Assembly (NCBI RefSeq): GCF_033115175.1
Contig: NC_084827.1
Coordinates: 152,141,701-152,205,700 of the forward strand
Origin: Lepus europaeus
Taxonomy: Eukaryota; Chordata; Mammalia; Lagomorpha; Leporidae
Direction: 5' to 3'
DNA: 64,000 nt
In this document: positions 12,127 through 23,849 of the stretch, one piece after another
How the letters are laid out: every line of letters begins with the position of its first letter
Position numbering within the stretch: position 1 is the first letter of the stretch
Position numbers and translations under genes: made by a program
Notes under the pieces: model-generated
What the model was told of the DNA's origin: nothing
Databases searched by the model: none
What the model saw: only the letters and a program-made list of their open reading frames with translations

Positions 12127-12148
12127 TGTGTGTGTGTGTGTGTGTATG
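12127..12148 (+). repeat. (TG)n microsatellite
   Basis: TGTGTGTGTGTGTGTGTG run near the LINE-1 3' end. Confidence 0.85.
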
Positions 12149-12197
12149 CCAAAGGAAAAAAGGAATTAAGAAAGCAGGTTACAAAACTTTTTAAGCA

Positions 12198-12524
12198 GGG
12201 CCAGCATTGTGGAGCAGTAGGTTAAACCGTGGCTTCTGATGCCAACATAGCATATCCGAGTGCTGGTTCAAGTTCCAGTCACTCTGCTTCCCACCCAGCT
12301 TCTTGCTAGTGTGCCTGGGAAGGCAGCAGAGGATGACCTAACGGCTTGGGCCCCTGTACGCACTCCGCGTTTGAGACCCAAATGAAATTTTTGGTTCCTG
12401 GCTTTAGCCTGGCCCAGACTTTGTTGTGGGCATTTGGGGAGTGAACCAGTGAATGGAAGACCTCTCTCACTCTGCCTTTCCCTCTCTCTCTTTCGTTCCA
12501 CCTTTCAAACAAATAATTATATAA
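12198..12524 (+). mobile_element. C-repeat SINE, older
   Basis: GGGCCAGCATTGTGGAGCAG to CTTTCAAACAAATAATT, just past the LINE-1 end. Confidence 0.85.
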
Positions 12525-12625
12525 AAAATGCTTTAAGCATTATGAACTAGTTAAGAAAACACAGATGCCTAAAATTATATGAACCAAAATGTCAACTGTG
12601 CTTATTGGCAGAGAGTAGAATTGGG

Positions 12626-12711
12626 GTCTATGGCCATGCCACCCTGAATGGGTCCGATCTCATCTGATCTTAGGAGCTAGGCAGCGTCGGGTCTGGTTAG
12701 CACTTGGGTGG
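12626..12711 (+). pseudogene. 5S rRNA retropseudogene, 3'-truncated
   Basis: GTCTATGGCCATGCCACCCT onward follows the start of mammalian 5S rRNA closely for about 86 bases (ATCTCATCTGATCTTAGGAG, GTCGGGTCTGGTTAG) and stops where the 5S sequence continues GGGAGACC. A 14-base direct repeat, GAGAGTAGAATTGG, flanks it at 12611-12624 and 12712-12725. There is no poly-A tail. This is a reverse-transcribed copy, not a working 5S gene: it lacks the last quarter and the terminator. Confidence 0.88.
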
Positions 12712-12774
12712 GAGAGTAGAATTGGTGATAACTTTCTATTATTTTATTTAAATATTTTTTCAGGCCTCCACATT

Positions 12775-13113
12775 TTTAAAAAAGATTTATTTATTTATTT
12801 GAAAGTCAGAGTTACACAAAGAGAGAGGAGAGGCAGAGAGAGAGAGAGAAAGAGGTCCTCCATCCAATGGTTCACTCCCCAATTGGCCACAACGGCTGGA
12901 GCTGCGCCAATCCAAAGCCAGGAGCTAGGAGCTTCTTCCGGGTCTCCCACGTAGGTGCAGCAGCCCAAGGACTTGGGCCATCTTCTACTGATTTCCCAGG
13001 CCATAGCAGAGAGCTGGATCAGAAGTGGAGCAGCTGGATCTCGAACTGGCACCCAAATGGGATGCCAGTGTTTCAGGTCAGGGCGTTAACCCACTGTGCC
13101 ACAGTGCTGGCCC
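12775..13113 (-). mobile_element. C-repeat SINE
   Basis: Antisense copy from AAAAAAGATTTATTTATTTA to CACAGTGCTGGCCCC. Confidence 0.88.
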
Positions 13114-13671
13114 CAGGTCTCTGCATTTTTTTTTTTTATGACAAATTTGTTTTACCTCAAGTTAGAGCAAAGAGAGCAATAGGTACTCATTATTAAACTA
13201 CTGTTAAAATTCTATTGTATTTCAGTAAACAAATTTAATGCTTAGGTAGCAAATACACCATGAATATAATTTTGAATCTTAACTGCAATGAAAAATGATA
13301 TCAAACACCTTTTCAGGTTACCATTCCATAAATACTTCTTTGAAAAAAATATTAAATCATTCATTAAATATTTATGTATTGTTTATTTCATTCCTCTCCT
13401 AGTGGAAAATTAGCAACTTTCTGTTGTAAATATTATTTGAATAGTTTGTACATAAAATTTTTTCCATGCTTAGAATTTACTTCTTGGGATAGATTCCCAC
13501 AAATGGATTCACTGGATTAAAAGCTTGATCAAATTTCTTCTGCTGCTGCTCTTATGACCTCCAGCTCCTCATTATCCTATTGGGTCCCTCCGACTCCTTT
13601 CTCTCTTCCTCCATAACTTAGCCTTTCCTCTCCCTCCCTGCCTTCCTTTCTTCCCCTCACTCCTCTCCTCT

Positions 13672-13673
13672 TT

Positions 13674-13705
<32 letters not shown>

Positions 13706-14008
13706 TTTTTGAGAGAGAGAGACAGAGAGAAAGGTCTTCTTTCTGTTGGTTCACCCCCCCCCCCAAATGGCTGCTACGGCCGGAACACTGCGCCAATCCA
13801 AAGCCAAGAGCCAGGTGCTTCCTCCTGGTCTCCCATGCAGGTGCAGGGCCCAAGTACTTGGGCCATCCTCCACTGCCTTCCTAGGACACAGCAGAAAGCT
13901 GGACTGGAAGAGGAGCGACGGGGAGAACCGGCGCCCCAACCTGGACTAGAACCCAGGGTGCCGGCCCCGCAGGGGGAGGATTAGCCTAGTGAGCCGCGGC
14001 TCCAGCCT
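13672..14008 (-). mobile_element. C-repeat SINE, young type
   Basis: Antisense young copy ending AGTGAGCCGCGGCTCCAGCC. A (TTTC)n run at about 13673-13706 replaces the plain A-tail. Confidence 0.87.
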
Positions 14009-14881
14009 CCTCTTCTCTTTCTTTCTTCTTTTCATTGTTTCAATTAGGGATCTCTTTGAGACTCTGAAACATGTTCCAAACAGCCACTCAGGGAAATTCA
14101 AGTATTCTCTGTATCAGTTAGAAACGTGGGTGGAGCTACAAATAACAGAACACTCAATTCCAGTGTCTTAAACAAACATGGTCTTATTTTATACTCCCAT
14201 TACAGGTCTGAAGGTAAAAGGTTGTTGGCGGTGATTCAGGGGCATATCTGAAAATTTCCTGGCCTGTCCCTTTTACTTGTCACTGCTGAACAGAAGATAA
14301 TGGAAACTAGAGGGAATTGTGGCACCAGGGCCTCTGCTCCCTTCATATTAGGAAGGAAGAACTTTTTTCAGAATTCAGTCCTCTCCCTTGCTCTCAGCAT
14401 TCCTCCGCTTAGGACGCAGGGTCAGAAGAGTGTTACATAATCCTCGCATTGGACCGAGTGTCTGATAGAGACTGGTGGACTTTTGCATACCATCGCAGGG
14501 ACTTAGGCAAACCTCTGAAGCCCTTCAGGGTTCCCAGGTTCAGACGACGTGACTTAAGTGGATTACAGCATCCGAACCTCAGACCCTCATTCCTCAGAGA
14601 AAAATGGAAATCAGAACAGATTTCTGATAATCTGGCTTGAAGCAGTAAGTTGTTAAAAGGCCCGAAAATCAAGTGACTTTGGTGTTGTGAAAGGGTTGTG
14701 TGCATGGCCACGTTCTGCTTCTGTGAAAGTGTATTTCTATTGTGAGGGCATTCTCGGTTACCCGTGGATCACACACCTTGACTGCCACTTGCATTGTGTC
14801 TGGGTAAATGAAACAATAAAATCAAATTAGGACAAAAGGAACAACACCGGCAGGTTGGTGCCAGGAACACACAGAAAGTAT

Positions 14882-14887
14882 TTTATT
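14882..14887 (-). terminator. CRYGD polyadenylation signal
   Basis: AATAAA on the minus strand, 38 bases past the stop, at the same spacing as in the E/F-type gene. Confidence 0.85.
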
Positions 14888-14924
14888 AGTTTCCAGATTG
14901 AGAAATGATGAAGGGGCATGTGTC

Positions 14925-16545
14925 TCAGTAGAAATCCATGACTCTCCTCAAAGAGCCCACCCTGGCGTTCATGGCCCCCCAGTCGTGGTACCGCCTGTAC
15001 TCCCCAGGCCTCAGCAGGTACTGCCGCCCTCTGTAGTTGGGCAGCTCGTAGAGTACCCAGGAGCCCTCCAGCACGTTGAGGGAGTGGATCTCGTTGAAGT
15101 GGAAGCGATCATGCAGAGAGGGGCAGTCCTCTGTGAACTCGACCATCTGCCCTCTGTAATCTTCCCTCTCATAGAGTCTGATCCTGTGGGAGCCGGCCTG
15201 GCAAAGGCAGAGACGGAAAGCAACCATGAAATAATTCTCACGCAGTCATGCAATCCAGCCTGGGGAGGATCTGCTGGAGCCATTTGAAAACGATGGTAAA
15301 AATGAATGAATTCTGACTATTCATCAACTCCTATCACCAAGGGCAGCAATTCAGTACTTTTCAAGACCAATTGAGAAGGAAATCCTACTCTTTATACATT
15401 CAGGTATTTCCCAGGAGGAACTCCCTCCAGCGCTCAGTACCCCGCATCAAATTTTAAGAGCTTATTAATAATTTCTGACGTTTTGTAGAAAGTTAGTATA
15501 TTAAAATAGATGCATTAAAATAGAAATATACTTCAAATGTCACTATGTTGAACATATTAAAATAGTCACTGTCTTAAATCTCAGAAAACTGGCAATAATT
15601 TATGAATGTGAAGACAAATAGGAAAGAGAAATCAGTGAATTCAAGGGCTAATTTTTCACAAAGTTTTGTGTTTTAAAACACATATGTGAAATACATATGG
15701 CATGTGTGTAAAATATCTCTGCTGCTCTCCGTTGAGGAGTGCAGTACAGTTTGAGGATAATCAAAATATGCAAGAGAGGAGCAAAGTGGTGAGAGAAATC
15801 TTTTAAAAACTATAGTGTATGTGCACAGTAACTACCCTATTTTATTATATATACCCTATACCTATTACCCCCCCAAATACCCTAACTACCCTATTAATTC
15901 TCCTTCTCTTAGGTATTAGTGGGTTTTCTACAACTCCATTCTCAATGATTCCGGGACAGGACTTTTCTCTCTCATCCCCTCCTAGGGCTGCCGGCACATT
16001 CCTACTCTACAACTTATCTGTCGATGGAACCTTATCTGGGTAACACTTCGCTTTTGTAGGGGAGCGCTCTATCAAACACATCAGCCTTAGCTCTTGCGGC
16101 TCTGTTGCCCAGTCTGGGTCACTGCGCATAGGCGGCATCACCCCGAATGCTTAACATCTGTGTGGGCAAGGTTTGATGCGGGACTGGACTCACGTGGGGG
16201 ATGAGGCGGCAGGAGCGGACCGAGTCGCTGAGGCCCATCCACTGCTGGTAGTCGGGGTACTCGCCCCGCCGCAGGAAGTACTGGCAGCCCGAGTAGTTGG
16301 GCTGCTCATAGAGCATCCAGCAGCCGCTGTCCACGCGCACCGAGTTGCAGCGGCTGAAGTAGGGCTGCAGGTTGGAGTGGTCGCTGCTGCACTCGTAGTG
16401 GCGGCCCTGGAAGCCCCGGTCCTCGTAGAAGGTGATCTGCAAGGCAAGGCGAGGAGAAAGCTCCAGGGCCTGCGCAGACCCCCGGCCCCCGGGTGCCTGG
16501 TCCCCTCTCCGGGCCCTGGGCGCCCGGCGGGCTCACCTTCCCCAT
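14925..16545 (-). CDS. CRYGD: gamma-crystallin D
   Basis: Lens structural gamma-crystallin of 174 residues. Exon 1 is 16537-16545, exon 2 is 16194-16436 and exon 3 is 14925-15197 with a TGA stop; introns are 100 and 996 bases with GT-AG ends. [10 protein letters not shown] in exon 2 and [21 protein letters not shown] and [15 protein letters not shown] in exon 3 are characteristic of CRYGD. All four Greek-key motifs and the four tryptophans are present. The C terminus is MDFY. Exon 2 differs from the neighbouring E/F-type gene at 2 of 81 residues, but exon 3 differs at 11 of 90, so the two exons have different recent histories. Expression should be strongest in developing lens fibres, by family precedent. 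CRYGD variants cause cataract in people; nothing here looks damaging. Confidence 0.94.
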
Positions 16546-16602
16546 GGCTGGTTGACCCGGAGGATGCGAGTTCAGTGTGTGGGGCCGGCAGCGCGGCGGG
16601 TC

Positions 16603-16647
16603 TATATAGCAGGAGCGCTGCTGCGTTGGCAGGAACAACACAAAAGG
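16603..16647 (-). promoter_or_regulatory. CRYGD core promoter
   Basis: TATATA at 16603-16608 and the CCTTTTGTG box at 16639-16647 (minus strand). The region from here to the end of exon 2 aligns without gaps to the promoter of the gene at 5061-7486. Confidence 0.8.
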
Positions 16648-16657
16648 CGCCCGCGGG

Positions 16658-18588
16658 GAGCAAGGGCGGTTCGTGTTCTCTTTTTTCCCTTTGCTGTCAG
16701 AGTCCACGAGGCTCATTGTGGGTTTTGGTCCCATTCTTTCTGGAGTATTCGGGTTGCTATCACTGACGGATGCTATTGAGATTGTTTCAAAACCAGTAAT
16801 TTGGGACATTGTCCATTTAATAATAGAAGTAGAGCTTCAGCCATTTCATATATAGTCCACATTTTTATTTGTATAGGTTGGAGGGAAACAAAAAAGTGTA
16901 AGTGGGGGAGTGAGATAATGAACAAATGCAGTCTCTTAGGGCATGCACAGAGTAATCTGTAGGAGCTAGCTACCATGTTACTTCTGTGCCCCAACCCTGA
17001 TCGGCAGGAAAGAAATGAGCTTAACTGAATGGCGAACATTTCAAATTAGTCCTTTTAGAAAACGTTATCACTGAAGAGTATATGAGACTGGGATGTTTTA
17101 CCAAGGCAGTCCACAGAATTTCAGACTTTCAGTATGGGAGAAAACGGGTCAAACAGGGTCTCCAGTATTGAGTCGGATTTAGTTGCAATGGTGTTTAGAA
17201 CAAGATTGAGATGTAGATATTTTTCTCTTGGCTCATTGTGGTTCTATGATTCCAATGGGAGAATAGTTTCAAGATACGTCATTTCAGAAAGAAAAATTGA
17301 AAGGGAAAGTGCTAAATTTGAGGCAATATGGAAAATTAATACATTTAAGCTTCAAAAATGGATTCTCTTTAGACTTTCTACAAAATAAAACCAAGCTCCT
17401 AAAAATGCATTTCTGGTAGACTCTAGGCTACAACTTTGTTCTTTGGCGAACAAGAGTACACAAAGCTTTTGACTCAGAGGAAATCAATTGTATGAACACA
17501 AAGAGGAGCTATGGCTGGAATGGTGTAGCGAGAGGAAGGAATAAATATCTGAAGGCTGGGACTCTAGGAAGACTTTAGAAAGTATTTATTGGCCTGGAAG
17601 AGAATAGTTTGACGGGCTGGAAAGAGCACTGGCGTGGAAGATGACCTATGAGTCTAGCCTCTTTCATGTTCAAAGAATTGTTCACAGTCCTGTGTTGACC
17701 CGTGGAAGTAGTCTGTCTTGTCTTTGAGTCACAAATCTTACTAAGTAGGTATTTATGAATTAAAGCCCAACTATGTGCATTATGATGACTTCAACTCCTA
17801 TTTTCCGGCTTCTTCTTATCCACTGTGTAATGGCATGTGTTTGCAAATGTACTTATGTTTGGTGGAAAATAAGCTGTCAGATCTAAAGAAGAAAATCATC
17901 TTTTTAATTAAGCTGTTAAATGACTTATAATATTTTAAAATATATTAAAATCATTATTTCACTCAAGAGTTTTTTGGGGTCCAGCGTTCTGTGGGAGAAA
18001 GTGTTGATAGGTGCACAATAAAATACCAGAAAGAATCAGCAGTCAGAGTCTCTGAGGACACAGACTGAATGCTTTGGGGAGATTAGAACTCGCGGAAGCA
18101 AAGGGAATATTATGGGGATGATTGTGGGGAACACTGCCTGTGCTGAGATGCAGTTACCATTGAGAACACACCTGGAGGACTGAGACAAGGGGAATCTGGC
18201 CTTGGTTTTCCCATTAACTGGTAAGAGAGAAAGCATTATTTTAGTTGGGGCTGGAGAAGCCTGGGGAAAAAAAATCAAAGTCTTCTCGTAGAACTGAAAA
18301 GGGACTGGCTTGGGCCAAAGTGCAGTTTAATTTCTATGATATACAGAAAGTTCCAAAGGTGACAAATGAGTGTAAGTCCCAAGCCCCAAGCTGTGTTTAC
18401 TGTGCTATGTGGACATATGAGAATCCTTACTCCTGTGGTACAGAAATTGAAATTTTAGAACACAAATTACTTGTAATGATTGATGGTGACTGTCTTTGGA
18501 GGGGGAACAAAAGATGATGAACAGACAACATTGTCCTGAGCTCTAGTCCAGGAAAATAGTCCTTCGTTACTACTTAAATATTTTAATC
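16658..18588. other. CRYGD upstream region
   Basis: Beyond the core promoter homology I see only one MIR-like scrap (17605-17740). No exon with convincing splice sites. Confidence 0.5.
17605..17740 (+). mobile_element. MIR-like fragment
   Basis: GGCTGGAAAGAGCACTGGCG and ATGAGTCTAGCCTCTTTC resemble the 5' part of MIR; strongly diverged. Confidence 0.35.
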
Positions 18589-18605
18589 AAAAGTGATGGT
18601 AAGAG

Positions 18606-18942
18606 TGGCTGGCACTCTGGCATAGTGTGCTAAGCCTCTTCTTGCTGTGCCGGCATCCCATATGGGCACTGGTTCTAGTACTGGCTGCTCCTCTTCCAAT
18701 TCAGCGCTCTGCTATAGCCTGGGAAAGTAGTAGAAGATGGTCCAAGTGTTTGGGCCCCTGAACCTACGTGGGAGACCTGAAAGAAGCTCCAGGCTCCTGG
18801 CTTCGGATCAGTGCAACTCTGACTATTGCAGCCATTTGGGGAGTGAATCAGCAGATGGGAGACTTTTCTCTTTGTCTCTTCCTCTGTCTGTAACTCTGCC
18901 TCTCAAACAAATAAATAAATCTTTAAAAACAAAACAAAACAA
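18606..18942 (+). mobile_element. C-repeat SINE
   Basis: Flanked by the 17-base duplication AAAAGTGATGGTAAGAG at 18589-18605 and 18943-18959 (one mismatch). Confidence 0.92.
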
Positions 18943-19680
18943 AAAAGTGATAGTAAGAGAGACTACTTCAGGTTAGGGTTTTGCTACAATGCAGGGTCAA
19001 TAATATGTGTAGGTAGCATAAATGTCAGTCTATAAAATAAAGTTTATAAAAATACACTTTCCTTATTTTCTGGAATGCAAATATTCTATGAATCTAAGTC
19101 TCATTCTATTGAGAAAGAGAGATAATTTAATGTTAGTCATTGCTGGGGTTTCTCTCCTCACTTCTGTGTGCTCCATGGTAAAGTTCTGTGTGTATACAAT
19201 ACACTCCATGGGGGGAGAGAGAAAGCTCAGAGAATCAAAGTGATGTTCCTGGTTGACAGCACTTCCCAGCTTTCATATCAGGATGGAGTGAGAACTGACA
19301 ACCCTGAAGGCTGTGGAGCTGTAGATGTGTTTTGTTTGACGGATGAGGTGTTTAGATTTTTTTTAATGGTTTGGATTGGTTGACTTTTTCACAGTTCACC
19401 ATTAAAGGTGAACTGTTGTCTTAAAGGTGGCAGTTTCCTTTAATTACATCATCTCTTTGGTCCTTGAATGTATTGGCTTGCAGCCCCAAAGGAGAGTTTC
19501 CAAATTCTTCCCAGTTTTACCTGATTTTTACTAACTAAAAAAGCTATATACTGAGTCAAATTCCAGATACTCTTTCTTGGCCTAAACTATACGTTTTTAG
19601 GAAGTGTTTTATTTTGAAGCATTGAAATGTCCTTTGTAAATGTGATGTCTTTTTATAAAATGATGTAAGAATAGATGCTG

Positions 19681-19991
19681 GGGGCCAGTGCTGTGGCACA
19701 GCAGGTTAACGCTCTGGCCTGAACATCGGCATCCCATGTGGGCACCGGTTCGAGACTTCGGCTGCTCCACTTCTGATCCAGCTCTCTGCTATGGCCTGGG
19801 AAAGCAGTGAAAGATGGCCCAGGTCCTTGGGCCCCTGTGCCCATGTGGGAGACCCAGAAGAAGCTCCTGGCTCCTGGCTTCAGATCGGCACAGCTCCAGC
19901 CATTGCAGCCAATTGAGGAGTGAACCATCGGATGGAGGACTTCTCTCTCTCTGCCTCTCCTCTCTGTAGCTCTGACTTTCAAAAAAAAAAA
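19681..19991 (+). mobile_element. C-repeat SINE
   Basis: GGGGCCAGTGCTGTGGCACA to a poly-A tail; AGATGCTG on both sides is a target duplication. Confidence 0.9.
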
Positions 19992-20024
19992 AGATGCTGA
20001 CTGGCTTTTAATTTAAACATTTTA

Positions 20025-20330
20025 AAAAATTTTCAAAAAATTTTATTTATTTGAGGGAGAGGAAGAAAGAAATCAATCTTCCATGTGCTGGCTCACTCCC
20101 CAAAGGCCCACAACAGCCAGAACAGGGGCAGGTCCCAGAGCCTGGAACTCAGTCTGGATCTTCCACATGAATGGAAGGAACCCAAGTGCTTGAGTCATCA
20201 CCTGGTGCTTCCCAGGGTGCACATATCAGGAAGCTGGTTCAGAAACAGAATAGCTAGGTAGTCAGAAAAGCAGGTACTCAGATGCAGGCATCCCAAGCAG
20301 TGACTAACTGCTGTGCACACGTCTGCACCT
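20025..20330 (-). mobile_element. C-repeat SINE, older
   Basis: Diverged antisense copy: CATGTGCTGGCTCACTCCCC and GTGACTAACTGCTGTGCAC. Confidence 0.75.
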
Positions 20331-20544
20331 TTGGTTTTGTATTTATGTCTTAAATGTGCTTGTTTGGCAAAAATGAAAACTGGAAGTCTTATGTTGGTTC
20401 TAATTTAAGTAAAATTGGTCCAGGAAATTAAAATATTGAGAGTCACTTGATCTAAACAATGTGAGAAAGATGGTGAGCATCTAGGGAGAGGACTATCATA
20501 ATGCTTCCAAACTCTATTTTAGGTTTATTTCACAAGATTTTCCT

Positions 20545-20690
20545 CCATAGAGCCCCCCATGTTAGGACTAACTAGGCAGTTAAGGACATGTGACAAACCC
20601 AAGCTGGATTCCCATCCTTGTGTCTTACTAGCTTTGAAAACATGGATGTGTTATTAAATTAATGAACCATCTGTTTTTTTCCACAATTAT
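20545..20690 (+). mobile_element. MIR SINE
   Basis: TTACTAGCTTTGAAAACATG and ATTAATGAACCATCTGTTTT fit the MIR core in sense direction. Confidence 0.4.
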
Positions 20691-20851
20691 TACAAATAAT
20701 AGATTTATGTCGTCCAGAGTAGACATAAGAATGATAAGCTGAAATGATTGAGCTAATTGTTTGCTTTGAGATAATGTTCTTCATTAATACAGCTGTTAGT
20801 CTAAAATTACCATCTTCTTCTTGTGTCACTTGATATTTTATTCATTTATTT

Positions 20852-21163
20852 TTAAAGATTTATTTATTCATTTGAAAGGCCATTACAGAGAAGGTGAGAG
20901 AGAGATTTTCCATCTGCTGGTTCACTCTCCAAATGGTTGCAACAACCAGGGCAGAGCCAGGCTGAAGCCAGGAGCTAGGAGCTTCATCCAGGTCTCCCAC
21001 GTGGGTGCAGAGGCCCAAGCACTTGGACCACTTTCCACTGCTTTATCAGGTGCATTAGCAGGGAGCTGGACTGGAAGTGGAATGGCAGGGACATGAACCA
21101 GAGCAGATATGGGGGCTGGCATCACAGTAGCAGCTTAACCAGCTGCACCACAATGCTGGTCCC
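20852..21163 (-). mobile_element. C-repeat SINE
   Basis: Antisense copy from TTTTAAAGATTTATTTATTC to CACAATGCTGGTCCC. Confidence 0.87.
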
Positions 21164-21179
21164 AGGTATTTTCACTTTA

Positions 21180-21512
21180 TTTTTCTTTTTGAAAAGACTT
21201 TATTTATTTATTCGAGAGGTAGAGTTACAGACAGAGAGAGGGAGAGACAGAAAGGTCTTCCATCTGCTGGTTCACTCCACAAATGTTGCAATGTCTGTAG
21301 CTGGGCCAATCTGAAGCCAGGAGCCAGGAGCTTCTTTGGGTGTTCCACATGGGTACAGGGGCTCAAGGACTTGGGCCATCTTCTACTGCTTTCCCAGGCT
21401 ATAGCAGAGAGCTGGTTTGGAAGAGGAGCAGCTGGGACTAGAACCAGCACTCATATGGCATGCTGGTGCGGCAGGAGGAGGCTTAACCCACTACATCACA
21501 GTTCTGGCCCCA
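21180..21512 (-). mobile_element. C-repeat SINE
   Basis: Antisense copy flanked by a perfect 14-base duplication GTATTTTCACTTTA at 21166-21179 and 21513-21526; inserted just beside the previous C-repeat. Confidence 0.92.
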
Positions 21513-22530
21513 GTATTTTCACTTTAAATCAAGTAATATCACTCAAGCACTCACATCCTTGCCTGTTACCACTATCAATGGCTATCATTAATTTTTATTG
21601 TTCTCAGAACTCTTTACTAAAGTTACATGATTCACCATCAAAGGTACAAAATCCAAATTTTGTGAAATTAGGACAGTGGCTAAAGCTGATTCCTTGGTAT
21701 ATGTCTTAGAATTCTGAAGAAGAAAAAGGCCATTACATGTTGGGTTGCAAGCTTACTGGGATTTTATGTGAGCGAAGAGAGAAAATAAGTCATTTACAAC
21801 ATGTATCATGTTGAGAAATTTCTTCCTTGGAAGATTCGTATGTAATTCCCAAGCCCTTTTAGCACAAGCAACAGGTTGCTCTGGATCATGGTTAAAGTTC
21901 CCCCCAAAGAATCAGATAGGCATTGGAAGGTTCACTTTGCCTGTTCCCCAAGTCCAGAATAAAGGGGCAGGAAGGTAGGAGATAGAGGTGGGTGGGGGGA
22001 GGGGAGAGATGGAAGTAGGGTCAGCTACCTGGAGGTGGAAGGGGCAGGGAACCTATGACCAGTTCCTTCCCAGCCTCCTCTCCCAGGGAAAGGGTTAAAG
22101 GCAGGAAGTGGCTGCTCCTCCATGCAGAACTTCAGCTGATGGCTTTCTATGTGCAGGAGACTGTGTTCATGGGATATGTCGTTCCTAAGAACAAATAACC
22201 AGTGCTGTAGGAAGTTAAGATGTGTGAGGGAGTGTCAGGTTTGTATGTTATGCCAGGAAAACACTTTCCTTTCCAGAATGCTACGGAATAAAGCTCATAT
22301 CGTGAGAAATATTTAAGTAAATATGCTGTATTTACTTATTCTAGAAATTTGTCATATAAATTTTATTGTCATAATTGCTTAGTCAAAGTACTTAGAAGCA
22401 TTTTATGTATTATTTGGTACTTGGTAAGTACTTGATTTGAAAAGTGATTATTATTATTTAGTGTTGATATGTAGGATTATTTCTATGTAGTGTTTGTGGT
22501 GGTAGCGACAAGACTTTTACTTGTTTAGTT

Positions 22531-22818
22531 TTTGAAAAAGTTTTTATTTGTTTCTTTATTTATTTTAAGGGCAGATGACATCTGTTGGTTCACTCCCCAC
22601 AACAACCAGACTTGTGCAGGCTGAAGTCAGGAGCCAGAACTCCATCAGGGTCTCCCACATGTGTGGCAGGGACCCAAGTACTTGGGCCATCATCCATTGC
22701 TGTCCCAGGTGCATCAGCAGGGAGCTGGATCAGAAGTTGAACAGCCAGGACTCTGATGCTGGATACTGCTGATATGGGATGCTGGCATCCCAGGCAGTGG
22801 CTTAACCTAATGCACCCC
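22531..22818 (-). mobile_element. C-repeat SINE, older
   Basis: Antisense: ATCTGTTGGTTCACTCCCCA, GGGAGCTGGATCAGAAGTTG. Confidence 0.78.
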
Positions 22819-22943
22819 TCTTTGTTTTGATTGTGTCTTCATCCCCAGTGCTACAGATGGTAGACCCATGAGAGGTGTTCAGTGGCAAAGATTCTGTCTC
22901 ATGGATGGTAGGAAATTTAGTGGATAACAATTGAGAAAGTGTA

Positions 22944-23240
22944 TTACAATAAAAAAAAAATATGTGCTGTACATTGTGATTTAATGCTATAACTAGTACT
23001 CAAACAGTATGTTTCACTTTGTGTTTCTATGTGGGTGCAAACTGTTGAAATCTTTATACTAAATTGATCTTCTGTATATAAAGAGAATTGAAAATGAATC
23101 TTGATGCAAATGTAAGGGGAGAGGGAGCGGGAGAGGGGAGGGTTGCGGGTGGGAGGGAAGTTATATGGGGGGGAAGCCATTGTAATCCATAAGCTGTACA
23201 CTGGAAATTTATATTCATTAAATAAAAGTTAAAAAAAAAT
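22944..23240 (+). mobile_element. rabbit LINE-1 3' UTR tail
   Basis: G-rich GGGAGAGGGAGCGGGAGAGG, GTTGCGGGTGGGAGGGAAG, CCATTGTAATCCATAAGCTG and TTAAATAAAAGTT followed by poly-A are the lagomorph LINE-1 3' end. It is heavily 5'-truncated. Confidence 0.8.
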
Positions 23241-23249
23241 AAACTTGCA

Positions 23250-23470
23250 CTCTGAGCAAGCAATCTTTCTTCTGGATCTCCATCCTCTTCAAATTATGAA
23301 ATGCCAATGCAAGGGTACACATATAACAATGTTCTTTGCAGCATTGTTTATAAAAGCAATGTTGGAAAAGCCGAGTCATCAAGGGAGAAATGATGAAATG
23401 ATCTTGGAGACCTCTGAACAATGGGATGCAATTCAGCCATTAAACAAAATATGGTGCAGACTGCAATATG
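23250..23470 (+). mobile_element. old LINE-1-like 3' fragment
   Basis: TCTTTGCAGCATTGTTTATA and CAATGGGATGCAATTCAGCC resemble old mammalian LINE-1 3' regions in sense direction. It adjoins the younger LINE-1 tail, which probably inserted beside it. Confidence 0.5.
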
Positions 23471-23514
23471 TGTCCTCATTATATTACATTTTAATTTATT
23501 ATTACTATTTAAAT

Positions 23515-23845
23515 TAATTAATTTTTATTTGTTGAAAGGCAGCTGGAGAGAGAGAGAGACAGAGAGAGGCAGACAGACTGATGGGGATCTTCCATCTACT
23601 GATTCCTTCCCCAAATGCCCACAACAGTCAGGGCCAAGCCAGACCCAAGTTGAAACCCAGAGGTCAGTTCCAGTCTCATAGATGGATGATAGGGACCAAG
23701 TACTTGAGCCATGGCCTGCTGCCTCCCAGGGTGCACATCAGTAGGAAATCTGAATCAGAAACAAAGCAGGGACTCTAACCTAAGCACTCTGGTATGCAGG
23801 TATCTGGGATGCAGGTATCCAAAGTGGAGTCTCAATCACTATGTC
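23515..23845 (-). mobile_element. C-repeat SINE, older
   Basis: Antisense: GATCTTCCATCTACTGATTC, with an internal AGACAGAGAGAGGCAGACAG run. Confidence 0.75.
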
Positions 23846-23849
23846 AACA

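Larger units (their letters stand above)
9190..12180 (+). mobile_element. LINE-1 3' part, cut by four SINEs
   Basis: Sense LINE-1 sequence from late ORF2 to the 3' end. GAAAACTACAAAATGCTGCT, the GACAACAGACCAATGGAGTAG segment, GTGCTGGGAAAACTGGATC, GAACTCCTATAATTGGACAA and GATGTGAAGAAATTGGAAC are all in the expected order. It is interrupted by C-repeats at 9290-9611, 9927-10288, 10444-10790 and 11297-11608. The reading frame is broken in many places. A (TG)n stretch at about 12127-12147 lies near its end. Confidence 0.85.

Noticed and set aside
16190-16663. 157-codon minus-strand frame with Ala/Ser/Thr-rich product
   Set aside because: It is the wrong frame of CRYGD exon 2 running through intron A; low-complexity composition comes from GC-rich codons.
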